Shown: piece after piece, positions 16,337 to 22,520 of the stretch
Numbering within the stretch: position 1 is the stretch's first letter
Layout of the letters: the number at the start of each line of letters is the position of its first letter
DNA from: Acetofilamentum sp.
GTDB lineage: Bacteria; Bacteroidota; Bacteroidia; Bacteroidales; JAFGUD01
NCBI GenBank assembly: GCA_020722645.1
Contig: DYKL01000016.1
Coordinates: 1-22,520, forward strand
Length of the DNA stretch: 22,520 nt
Direction of reading: 5' to 3'
Made by a program: the position numbers and the translations under genes
Notes under the pieces: generated by a model
What the model was told of the DNA's origin: nothing
Databases searched by the model: none
What the model saw: only the letters and a program-made list of their open reading frames with translations

Positions 16337-16378
16337 ATCGGGATAGATTTTTTATTTATCCCGATTTTTTTATTTTTG
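16337..16378 (+). terminator. Rho-independent terminator between the GH13 paralogues
   Basis: ATCGGGATA (16337-16345) pairs exactly with TATCCCGAT (16357-16365) around an AT-rich loop, followed by a long T-rich tract to 16377. It would end the transcript that carries the two lipoprotein GH13 genes, so the third GH13 gene likely needs its own promoter or readthrough. Confidence 0.88.
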
Positions 16379-16413
16379 TAGTATGCTTAAAATTTGATTA
16401 TTAATCTAAAACT

Positions 16414-17721
16414 ATGAAAAAAACGAAAAAACTTACTATAAACAAATATCCTGAAAAAATAAAAGATTCTGTTATTTACGAGGTAAATATTCGACAATAT
16501 ACCGAAGAAGGAACTTTTAAAGCGTTCAAAAAACATATTCCTCGTTTAAAAGAGTTGGGGGTAGATATATTGTGGCTGATGCCTGTCCATCCTGTTGGTC
16601 AAAAAAATAAAAAAGGTGAACTTGGAAGCTCTTATTCTGTCCAAAATTATACTGAAATAAATCCTGAATTTGGCACAAAAGAAGATTTTGCTGATTTAGT
16701 GGAGTATATTCATAAAAACAGAATGATGATAATACTCGACTGGGTTGCCAATCACACTGCTTGGGATAATGTTTGGATAGATAAACATAAGGATTGGTAT
16801 ATTCAGGATAGTTCAGGTAATATTGTTTCGCCCTGCAAAGACTGGGAAGATGTTGCCAAACTTGATTATCAAAACCGACAAATGCGTCAGGAAATGATAA
16901 AATCTATGCAATATTGGCTTTCCGAATTTGATATTGACGGTTTTCGTTGCGATATGGCAATGCTTGTTCCTACTGACTTCTGGAACGATGCCCGTAAAGA
17001 ACTCGAAAAAGTTAAACCTGTTTTTATGCTCGCCGAAGCTGAAGAACCTGATTTGATGATTTCTGCTTTCAATGCAAATTATTCTTGGGATTTGTTGCAT
17101 CTTGCAGAATCTATTGCAAAAGCTCATAAAAGAGGAGTTGATTTGATTGATTATTTTTTAGATGACCCTAAAAAATTTATAAGTAAGACAATCAGAATGA
17201 CTTTTACGACAAATCACGATGAAAATTCGTGGAACGGTACTGTTTTTGAAAGATTTGGAGACTCTTACAAAACATTTTCTGCATTTATGTTCGTAATTCC
17301 CGGAATGCCTTTGATTTATAATGGTCAGGAAGCATGTGTAAACAAAAGAATAAAATTTTTTGATAAAGATTCAATTGAATGGAAAAATTGTGAAATGAGC
17401 GATTTTTTGAAAAAATTATGTAAACTAAAACATCAGAACAAAGCTCTTTGGAACGGTCAATGCGGTTCTCCTCTGGTTTTTGTACCTTGCGAAACTAATT
17501 TTCATATATCAACTTTCATTCGTCAAAAAGATGAAAATAAACTTCTGCTTTTGTTCAACTTGTCAAATAATCCGACTGAGGTAAAATATACCGATACAAA
17601 AGCCGAAGGTCATTATTTTGAATATTTCAGCGGCGAAAAATATGAAATTAAGGTCGGAAATACTTATAAACTAAAACCTTGGGAATTTTTGATTCTTATT
17701 GAAAAGATAAAAGTAAGTTAA
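16414..17721 (+). CDS. Cytoplasmic GH13 alpha-amylase-family enzyme (signal-less paralogue)
   Basis: This 435-residue enzyme aligns over its whole length with the GH13 lipoprotein just upstream; by eye well over half of the residues are identical. It begins MKKTKKLTINKYPEKIKD with no hydrophobic stretch, so it should stay in the cytoplasm. Region I is DWVANH (109-114), region II DGFRCDMAM with nucleophile Asp180, region III LAEAE with acid/base Glu208, region IV TTNHDENSW with Asp269, so it should be active. It most likely hydrolyses imported malto-oligosaccharides. A strong terminator separates it from the upstream paralogue, and I see no well-placed TAnnTTTG promoter before it: TAAAATTTG at 16387-16395 has one base too many. 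The pair looks like a tandem duplication with later change of location. Confidence 0.9.
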   Translation: MKKTKKLTINKYPEKIKDSVIYEVNIRQYTEEGTFKAFKKHIPRLKELGVDILWLMPVHPVGQKNKKGELGSSYSVQNYTEINPEFGTKEDFADLVEYIHKNRMMIILDWVANHTAWDNVWIDKHKDWYIQDSSGNIVSPCKDWEDVAKLDYQNRQMRQEMIKSMQYWLSEFDIDGFRCDMAMLVPTDFWNDARKELEKVKPVFMLAEAEEPDLMISAFNANYSWDLLHLAESIAKAHKRGVDLIDYFLDDPKKFISKTIRMTFTTNHDENSWNGTVFERFGDSYKTFSAFMFVIPGMPLIYNGQEACVNKRIKFFDKDSIEWKNCEMSDFLKKLCKLKHQNKALWNGQCGSPLVFVPCETNFHISTFIRQKDENKLLLLFNLSNNPTEVKYTDTKAEGHYFEYFSGEKYEIKVGNTYKLKPWEFLILIEKIKVS

Positions 17722-17746
17722 ATCAATTTTTTTTTATAAAAAAAAA

Positions 17747-17778
17747 TTTCGTAGAAAATATCATTTGTTTTATATTTG
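17747..17778 (+). promoter_or_regulatory. Possible Bacteroidota-type promoter before the DUF4836-like gene
   Basis: TATATTTG at 17771-17778 matches TAnnTTTG, and TTTC at 17747-17750 is a near match to the -33 TTTG with 20 nt between. Transcription would start only about 10 nt before the ATG at 17793. The preceding gene ends at 17721, so a new transcription unit here is plausible. Confidence 0.4.
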
Positions 17779-17792
17779 AAAAAAAAAAAATT

Positions 17793-19418
17793 ATGAGAAA
17801 AAACATTTTATTATCATTAATTGCATTAATAAGTATTACACTTATTTTTAACTCATGCAAAAAATCGTCGTCAACTTTTACAGTTATACCAAAAGACACG
17901 AAAGCAATCTTAGTTATGGATTTAAGCAGTTTGCTCAAAAAATCCGACTTTATCAACATGAAGGATTACAGTTTTTACAATTTTATGATTGAGGAAGTCG
18001 AAAATGAGGATAAAGACCTTGCAGTTTTAATTGAAGACTTTTTTAAAGACCCTACACAGTCAGGTATCAATGTTTTTGACGATTCTTTCGTTTATTATGT
18101 GGACGAAGGAGAAGATGAAAAATTTGTAGTTTGGACACTGCCTCTTAAAAAAAGCGGTAAATTCGAAGAATGGCTCAAAAAAATTATTGAAACAACAGAT
18201 GAAGATTTTGATGTTGAAGATAAAGGTAAATACAAACTTTTTAATATTGAAGATGAAGTTATAATTACATGGAATAAATCATCTGTTTTGTTTGTTATCC
18301 CGATTGAGCAAGAAGATAATCTTGAAGATATTAGCGAATATCTTATGACTCTCGAAAAAGAAAACCAAATTTCTGAAAATGCTGATTTTAAAGATTTTTA
18401 TTCATCAAAAAAAGATGTCAGTTTTTGGTTAGATTATTCAATTATTTCCGATATTGATGAATACAGTTATTATGCAGATCAAATTGATAAAAATTTATCT
18501 GATATGAAACTGAGTGTTTTTATTGAATTTTTAGACGGAGAAATTCGAATGAGCTCACTGATTGATGTACCTGAAGACAGCAAATTAGCTGAAATATACG
18601 ACGGAAAATTTAATGAAGATTTATTAAAATATTCACCCGATAAGAGTTTAGCTTTAATCAGCTTTGCTTTTTCTCCCGAAGCATTAAAAAATTATTTAAC
18701 TGAAAATCCCAGTTTTTCAGGCGTTAATGATATGGTTGAACAACAGATTGGATATTCTGTCGAAGATATTTTAGATGCTTTTGGCGGCTCTCTTATGCTC
18801 AATTTGTATGATTTTGAATCAAAAGAAGTTGAAGCTACCGATTGGGATTTAGTTTACGATGAAGAACTTGGTACTTATGAATACGAAGAAGTCATAGTAA
18901 TGAAAAATAAAATAAACCCGCTTGGTTTTATTACTTTTGACATAAAAGATAAAGATTTATTTAATACACTTATTAATATAGTTGTAGAAACCGGAAGTGT
19001 TGAAGAACACGATAATTATTACTCGTTTGAAAGTCAGGGGTTTGAATATTATTTCGGCGTAACTGACAATTTCCTTTTTGTTGCAACCGACAAAGAATTT
19101 GTTGATAATCTTGACAATGGTTTTTCTTCTAATTTAACCAACACAGACTTCGGAAAAAACATCAAAGATAATTCCTACTATTTATACGCAAATATGAATT
19201 TGAACGAATACCCTGAGTTTTTATTTGAAGAAATGCTTGAAAATGAACCTGATGCTCAACTTGCCTTTGACTTTGTAAATGAAACTTTCGATTATATTGA
19301 AATGAAAAGTTCCGGAAAAATGCAAGGTCAAATTAGCATTTATTTAAAAGATGACAGTGAAAACAGCTTAAAAGCATTATTGAAATCAATAGATAAATTA
19401 ACACAAGAAGTTTTATAA
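17793..19418 (+). CDS. Lipoprotein of unknown function, DUF4836-like
   Basis: This 541-residue protein has a signal peptide ending IFNSC, with lipidated Cys22 followed by KKSSS. The start of the mature chain, FTVIPKDTKAILVMDLSSLLKKSDF, resembles the opening of the DUF4836 family of Bacteroidota lipoproteins, and the length is in the family's range; I am moderately sure of this assignment. The protein is very acidic, with Asp/Glu-rich runs such as EEVENEDKD and DEGEDEKF. No enzyme motif is visible. Two similar-looking halves may exist, since FVYYVDEGEDEKFVVWTLPLK and YYFGVTDNFLFVATDKEFVDN have a related beta-strand style. The stop codon overlaps the ATPase start by one base (TAATG), which indicates translational coupling and a shared function with the ABC transporter. 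Confidence 0.65.
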   Translation: MRKNILLSLIALISITLIFNSCKKSSSTFTVIPKDTKAILVMDLSSLLKKSDFINMKDYSFYNFMIEEVENEDKDLAVLIEDFFKDPTQSGINVFDDSFVYYVDEGEDEKFVVWTLPLKKSGKFEEWLKKIIETTDEDFDVEDKGKYKLFNIEDEVIITWNKSSVLFVIPIEQEDNLEDISEYLMTLEKENQISENADFKDFYSSKKDVSFWLDYSIISDIDEYSYYADQIDKNLSDMKLSVFIEFLDGEIRMSSLIDVPEDSKLAEIYDGKFNEDLLKYSPDKSLALISFAFSPEALKNYLTENPSFSGVNDMVEQQIGYSVEDILDAFGGSLMLNLYDFESKEVEATDWDLVYDEELGTYEYEEVIVMKNKINPLGFITFDIKDKDLFNTLINIVVETGSVEEHDNYYSFESQGFEYYFGVTDNFLFVATDKEFVDNLDNGFSSNLTNTDFGKNIKDNSYYLYANMNLNEYPEFLFEEMLENEPDAQLAFDFVNETFDYIEMKSSGKMQGQISIYLKDDSENSLKALLKSIDKLTQEVL

Positions 19419-20053
19419 TGTTAGTAAAACTTGAAAAAGTAAAACCTAAATATATGTCGGAGTCCGAAATTATGGACTCCGATATTTATTTATCTGATTT
19501 TGAAATTCAGCAAAATAAGTTTTATCTTGTCAAAGGACGTTCAGGTTCAGGAAAAACTTCTCTTTTGAACTTTATTTTCGGAAAAAGTTTTTCTTACAAC
19601 GGCGAAATTTTTTATGATGACCAAAATTTGAAGAATATCAAAGATTTCAGCGATTACAGATTGTCAAAAATCAGCTATGTTTTTCAGGATTTAAAATTGT
19701 TCGACAAACTTACTGCTTTTGAGAATATTCAATTGAAAAACAATCTGTTAAAAACTTATAATGAAACACAAATAGACGAACTGCTGAAAGAATTTGACAT
19801 TTACGAAAAAAAACACAGTTTAATTTCAACTATGTCCCTTGGAGAAAGGCAAAGAGTGGCAATAATTCGTGCAGTTTGTCAGCCTTTTGAACTAATTTTA
19901 CTTGACGAACCTTTTAGTCATATCGACAAAGAAAACATTAAAAAAGTATCTGAAATTATTGTTAAAAGAACAAAAGAGCAACAAGCAACACTTCTCTTAG
20001 CAACCCTTGATGATGAATATTTTTTCGAATTTGATGTAAAGAAAAAACTCTGA
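19418..20053 (+). CDS. ABC transporter ATP-binding protein, MacB/LolD-like
   Basis: This 211-residue ATPase would power the permease encoded downstream. Walker A is GRSGSGKTS (40-48). The Q-loop is YVFQD with Gln90. The signature is MSLGERQRV (139-147), with Leu where the second position of the usual SGG is Gly. Walker B is LILLDEP with Glu164, and the D-loop is SHID. The switch (H-loop) position reads LLLATLDDE, with Leu197 where His is expected, so ATP turnover may be slow or differ in mechanism. The segment SESEIMDSDI near residues 14-23 is encoded by a palindrome and may be an insertion. Its length is near the usual 220 residues for the MacB/LolD class. The start overlaps the preceding stop by one base. 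Confidence 0.88.
   Translation: MLVKLEKVKPKYMSESEIMDSDIYLSDFEIQQNKFYLVKGRSGSGKTSLLNFIFGKSFSYNGEIFYDDQNLKNIKDFSDYRLSKISYVFQDLKLFDKLTAFENIQLKNNLLKTYNETQIDELLKEFDIYEKKHSLISTMSLGERQRVAIIRAVCQPFELILLDEPFSHIDKENIKKVSEIIVKRTKEQQATLLLATLDDEYFFEFDVKKKL
19454..19485. repeat. Palindrome inside the ABC ATPase gene
   Basis: TCGGAGTCC (19457-19465) pairs with GGACTCCGA (19474-19482) around the loop GAAATTAT. Outside this, a G-T wobble and two A-T pairs extend the stem to 19454-19485. It is in frame and encodes about residues 13-22 of the ATPase, just before the beta strand that leads to Walker A. It resembles palindromic words dispersed in intergenic DNA, so it may be a repeat captured by the coding region. 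Confidence 0.6.
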
Positions 20054-20067
20054 AGTAGAATGTTCAT

Positions 20068-20174
20068 AAAGCCTGCCCTGTAAGGGTCCTTAAAAACTTT
20101 AAAAAACTTTAAGACCCATACAGGGCAGGCTTTAAGAATTTTAAGAACTTTTAGACCCTTTCAGGGCAAGCTTT
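20068..20174. repeat. Intercistronic inverted repeat plus third partial copy
   Basis: A 23-nt arm beginning AAAGCCTGCCCTGTA (20068-20090) faces an inverted copy (20111-20133, ending CAGGGCAGGCTTT) with two mismatches and a 20-nt loop. A third, shorter copy in the orientation of the right arm lies at 20153-20174 (AGACCCTTTCAGGGCAAGC). Short TTTAAGAA words separate the copies. It fills almost all of the gap between ATPase and permease genes. A long GC-rich stem here could act as an mRNA stabiliser, attenuator or partial terminator; there is no clean T run after it. Confidence 0.8.
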
Positions 20175-20186
20175 AAGAACTGATTT

Positions 20187-21377
20187 ATGATAAAAAAATT
20201 ACAAAAGAAAACCATAAATGCCAATTCGATAATTTTTTCGGCAACCTTATTTGTTGGATTGTCTATTGTTTTGATAATTAGTCAGTTATATTTTGATATT
20301 AAGCCTCTTATACAATCTGATTCCGAAATTTTTAAAAAACAAACTGTTGCTATTTCCAAAAAAGTTTCAGCATTTAAAACTACAGGAAAAAGCGAGGTTG
20401 GATTTGAAATAGATGAAATTAAAGAAATAAAAAATCAGGAATTTGTAGAGAGTATAGCAGAGTTTAAAACTGCAAATTTCGAAATTGCTGCATATACCGA
20501 ATCAGATTTAATACCTGATTTTTATACTTTGTTGTTTCTCGAAAGCATACCAAATGAATATCTTGACATAGAGCCGGAAGAATGGGAATGGAAAGAAGGA
20601 CAGGATTTTTTGCCTATTGTTGTACCGGGTTTTTATCTGACGCTTTACAACTTTGGCTTTGCTCAATCGCAGGGTTTACCTGTTATTTCAGAAAATATGC
20701 TCTCGCAGTTCGATTTTAAAATCAAAATAAAAGGACAAGCTAAAGTTGTTGAATTTAATAGTCGTATAGTTGGTTTTTCAAACAAAATAAATTCAATCCT
20801 TGTGCCGAATAATTTTATGGACTGGGCAAATGTTAAATTCGGCAGTAATCAAAACCCCAAACCAAATCGTTTGTTGGTTGAGTTCAAAGACCCTTCGGAC
20901 GACAGTATCCTGAAATTTTTTAATGACAATAATTACGATGTAAGTGCCGCTGATTTGCAAATAAACAAAGTGATGTTTTATTTCAAAAGTGCAAGTGCTT
21001 TTGTCTTTTTTATAGGGATTGTAATTACTGCATTATCTGTCAGTCTGATTGTTTTAAGCATATTTTTAATTTTTTACAAAAACAAGGAAGATATTATAAA
21101 CCTTTCATTACTTGGATACACAAATAGGAAAATATCCGTTTTTTACAATGTTTTTGTGTCATTGATAACTTTTATTTCAGCTATTCTGGCTTATTTTATG
21201 TCTCTTTACGTCAGAAGTCTGTATGTTGCAAATTTTGAGACTTTTGTGGGATATGACAAACCCGATTTTTCTGTTTTATTCCCGCTTTCGATGATATTTT
21301 TGATTATTTTAATCCTTCTGAATAATTTTATTATTTACAAAAGGATAAAAAAAATAACAGAACCTGTTAAAAAATAG
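20187..21377 (+). CDS. ABC transporter permease, FtsX/MacB-like
   Basis: This 396-residue membrane protein has the FtsX/MacB layout: one N-terminal helix (about 14-35), a large extracytoplasmic domain (about 36-268), and three C-terminal helices (about 270-297, 317-341 and 361-382). The loop after the second helix, KNKEDIINLSLLGYTNRKISVFY, matches the coupling region of FtsX-type permeases, where ILLxxGxxxxxI is typical, and would contact the ATPase. MacB/LolC-type proteins act on lipoproteins, peptides or envelope stress substrates; the substrate here is unknown. It lies 133 nt after the ATPase gene, separated by palindromic repeats. Only one permease gene is present, so it would act as a homodimer. 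It converges with the next gene, with only 4 nt between stops. Confidence 0.8.
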   Translation: MIKKLQKKTINANSIIFSATLFVGLSIVLIISQLYFDIKPLIQSDSEIFKKQTVAISKKVSAFKTTGKSEVGFEIDEIKEIKNQEFVESIAEFKTANFEIAAYTESDLIPDFYTLLFLESIPNEYLDIEPEEWEWKEGQDFLPIVVPGFYLTLYNFGFAQSQGLPVISENMLSQFDFKIKIKGQAKVVEFNSRIVGFSNKINSILVPNNFMDWANVKFGSNQNPKPNRLLVEFKDPSDDSILKFFNDNNYDVSAADLQINKVMFYFKSASAFVFFIGIVITALSVSLIVLSIFLIFYKNKEDIINLSLLGYTNRKISVFYNVFVSLITFISAILAYFMSLYVRSLYVANFETFVGYDKPDFSVLFPLSMIFLIILILLNNFIIYKRIKKITEPVKK

Positions 21378-21381
21378 CTTT

Positions 21382-21873
21382 CTAAATCCTTTGCTTCAAC
21401 TTTTCAACAATTTCAAACACAGCCGGACAAATGGCAATATTATTGAAAGTTTCATTTAAACGCTGATGAAATTTTGGTTGCGAAGTGTGCGGATATTCTT
21501 TACAGGCTTTGGGGCGATGTTCGTAAACTATGCAATAATTCTCTGTATCTAAAAAAGGGCAGGGCATAGATTTGAAAACATAGTCGTTATCTTCGTCAAT
21601 TTTCAAATATTTTGTAATAAATTCAGCCTCTTTCATTTTCAGATGTGATGATAAACGTTCAATATCTTTAATTGTTATTCTTGGACCCAAAGTTTTACAA
21701 CAATTTGCACATTTCAGGCAATCAAAATTTTTAAAAAATTTTTCATCTAATTCCTGCACAATATCATCTAAATTATTAGGTTTTTTCTTTTTTAACCTGT
21801 TAAAAAGAGCCAGATTTTCTTTTTCTTTAAATTTTGCTGTTTTTTGTAATGTTTTTATGTCGATATTTTCCAT
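21382..21873 (-). CDS. YkgJ-family cysteine-cluster protein (CxxCxxCC)
   Basis: This 163-residue soluble protein carries the YkgJ-type cluster CLKCANCC (52-59) and the later motif PCPFLD (104-109), CIVYEHRPKACKEYP (114-128) and Cys149 in AICPAV. The conserved Cys residues fit a putative zinc- or iron-binding site; the biochemical role of the family is not settled. The N-terminal 45 residues are helical and rich in Lys and Glu. It has no signal peptide. The gene is on the - strand and meets the permease gene tail to tail with four bases between, so transcripts may run into each other. It has no visible link to glucan use. No clear TAnnTTTG promoter is seen directly upstream of its start. Confidence 0.88.
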   Translation of the reverse strand: MENIDIKTLQKTAKFKEKENLALFNRLKKKKPNNLDDIVQELDEKFFKNFDCLKCANCCKTLGPRITIKDIERLSSHLKMKEAEFITKYLKIDEDNDYVFKSMPCPFLDTENYCIVYEHRPKACKEYPHTSQPKFHQRLNETFNNIAICPAVFEIVEKLKQRI

Positions 21874-22164
21874 TAAATCGGTTATAATATTATTTTAATC
21901 AGTTTTGTTTTTGCAATAATAATTCAATGTCGTTTAGTTAAGAAACCTATTTAGTGTCAGAAAGAAAACTCCATATTTTTTTTTAAAATATGAATTTTGT
22001 AAACCTTAATTGACATTTGTATTTGTCATTTTTTAGTTTAAAAATTTAAAATTTTTTCAAAAATAAATTTTTTTCAAAATGTAATACATACTTTACATTT
22101 TATTCAATTTAGGACATAGTTCTACCACTAATAATCTGAATTATAGCACTTTAAATTTTATTTT

Positions 22165-22353
22165 TTAGGCTGCTATACTTAGTTTTTCTTTCTGTCTTTG
22201 TTGCTTGATGAGTTCTGCCCCGATTTTAAAGACATCGTGTCCAAATCTAACTATTAAATCATTGATTTTCAACAAAGTAAAATCATCTAACAATTTTACA
22301 TTATCTACAATGTTTTCAATAGTTCGGCATATTTCATAGTAATTTGTTAATAT
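22165..22353 (-). pseudogene. Transposase C-terminal remnant
   Basis: Reading the - strand from an in-frame TGA (22354-22356) to TAA (22165-22167) gives 62 residues without a start codon. It begins ILTNYYEICRTIENIVDN and continues KLLDDFTLLKINDLIVRFGH, ending in a Lys/Gln-rich tail. The pattern DNVxLLDxxTLxKINxLIVxxGH resembles the C-terminus of IS transposases as I remember them (IS1182- or ISNCY-like); the exact family is unsure. The rest of the gene is missing or too decayed to recognise, so it is a fossil. Its first twelve residues recur in the left-edge repeat. Confidence 0.5.
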
Positions 22354-22466
22354 TCAGCGAATTATGTTTATGCGAGTAATAAATTGGTAAATAATTGAAA
22401 ATCAATAATTTGCTTCCTTCGTTATCACTCAGGATGACACTAATTGAAAAATTAACGAATTATTGA
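22316..22466. repeat. Dispersed repeat, right copy
   Basis: Bases 22316-22414 align to 89-187, and 22442-22466 match 188-212. Between these blocks lie 27 bases (22415-22441) that are absent from the left copy but present at 1-24. The arrangement shows a modular repeat into which the GTCATCCTGAG-type word has been added or from which it was lost. It overlaps the upstream end of the transposase remnant. Confidence 0.75.
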
Positions 22467-22520
22467 TGTTTTGGTACTCAAATGTTATTTTTTCATATCT
22501 GTAATCTGTCTCTATGCCAA

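Larger units (their letters stand above)
21874..22520. other. Intergenic region without intact gene
   Basis: The first part (21874-22160) is very AT-rich; I see only an A/T hairpin (CATATTTT at 21972-21979, AAAATATG at 21985-21992) and no gene. The second part holds a - strand transposase remnant (22165-22353) and a copy of the left-edge repeats (22316-22466). The last 54 bases show nothing I can identify. Confidence 0.65.

Noticed and set aside
16387..16395. Promoter -7 element for the signal-less GH13 gene
   Set aside because: TAAAATTTG has three bases between TA and TTTG, and the only upstream TTTG (16375-16378) is far too close.
17725..17748. A/T-only inverted repeat as terminator of the third GH13 gene
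   Set aside because: The arms are mono-base T and A runs with a two-base loop and almost no GC, so the symmetry may be chance in AT-rich DNA; it may still terminate weakly.
20068..20174. CRISPR-like array
   Set aside because: Only two inverted arms and one partial copy are present, in mixed orientation and without regular unique spacers or cas genes.
21972..21992. CATATTTT/AAAATATG hairpin
   Set aside because: It is entirely weak base pairs in a T-rich stretch and has no link to a gene end.
22011..22034. TGACA/TGTCA hairpin followed by T residues as a terminator
   Set aside because: The stem is only five pairs and no gene ends nearby on either strand.

Overview
The window looks like chromosome from an AT-rich member of the Bacteroidota. 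The evidence is two SusC/SusD pairs, many lipoproteins with a Cys close to the signal core, no Shine-Dalgarno sequences but A-rich stretches before starts, and promoter -7 elements of the TAnnTTTG type. I cannot name a genus. All real genes are on the + strand except the last one (YkgJ-like, 21382-21873, - strand).

Layout. 1-551: dispersed-repeat debris, then a LacI-type operator, a promoter and a long leader. 552-6283: SusC (TonB-dependent receptor), SusD (glycan-binding lipoprotein) and SusE-like lipoprotein, closed by a hairpin terminator at 6289-6315. 6316-6657: a second copy of the same operator/promoter arrangement and a leader with a perfect 13-bp inverted repeat. 6658-12310: a second SusC, SusD and SusE/F-like lipoprotein. 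12346-12475: a nested palindromic repeat element. 12492-16283: two lipoprotein GH13 alpha-glucan hydrolases, closed by a terminator at 16337-16378. 16414-17721: a third GH13 enzyme, a close paralogue of the second but without any signal peptide. 17793-21377: a lipoprotein resembling the DUF4836 family, an ABC ATPase overlapping it by one base, and a four-helix FtsX/MacB-like permease. 21382-21873: a YkgJ-type cysteine-cluster protein, convergent. 21874-22520: no intact gene, but a fossil transposase tail and a second copy of the repeats seen at the left edge.

How it works together. The first 17.7 kb is a polysaccharide utilisation locus for starch or a related alpha-glucan. Surface SusD and SusE/F-like lipoproteins would bind glucan, lipoprotein GH13 enzymes would cut it, and the two SusC channels would import oligosaccharides using TonB energy. 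The signal-less GH13 would finish the cleavage in the cytoplasm. Both susC genes have nearly the same composite operator (GCAAACGTTTGC plus a 12-nt-spaced second half-site) placed 57-58 nt before a TAAATTTG -7 element, so one LacI-family regulator, not encoded here, probably controls both. The ABC gene group looks unrelated to glucan use.

Most noteworthy: the duplicated composite operator with fixed spacing; the secreted and cytosolic GH13 paralogues side by side; an ABC ATPase without the switch histidine tied to a DUF4836-like lipoprotein; a palindrome in frame inside that ATPase gene; and several families of palindromic intergenic repeats, including copies at both window edges.
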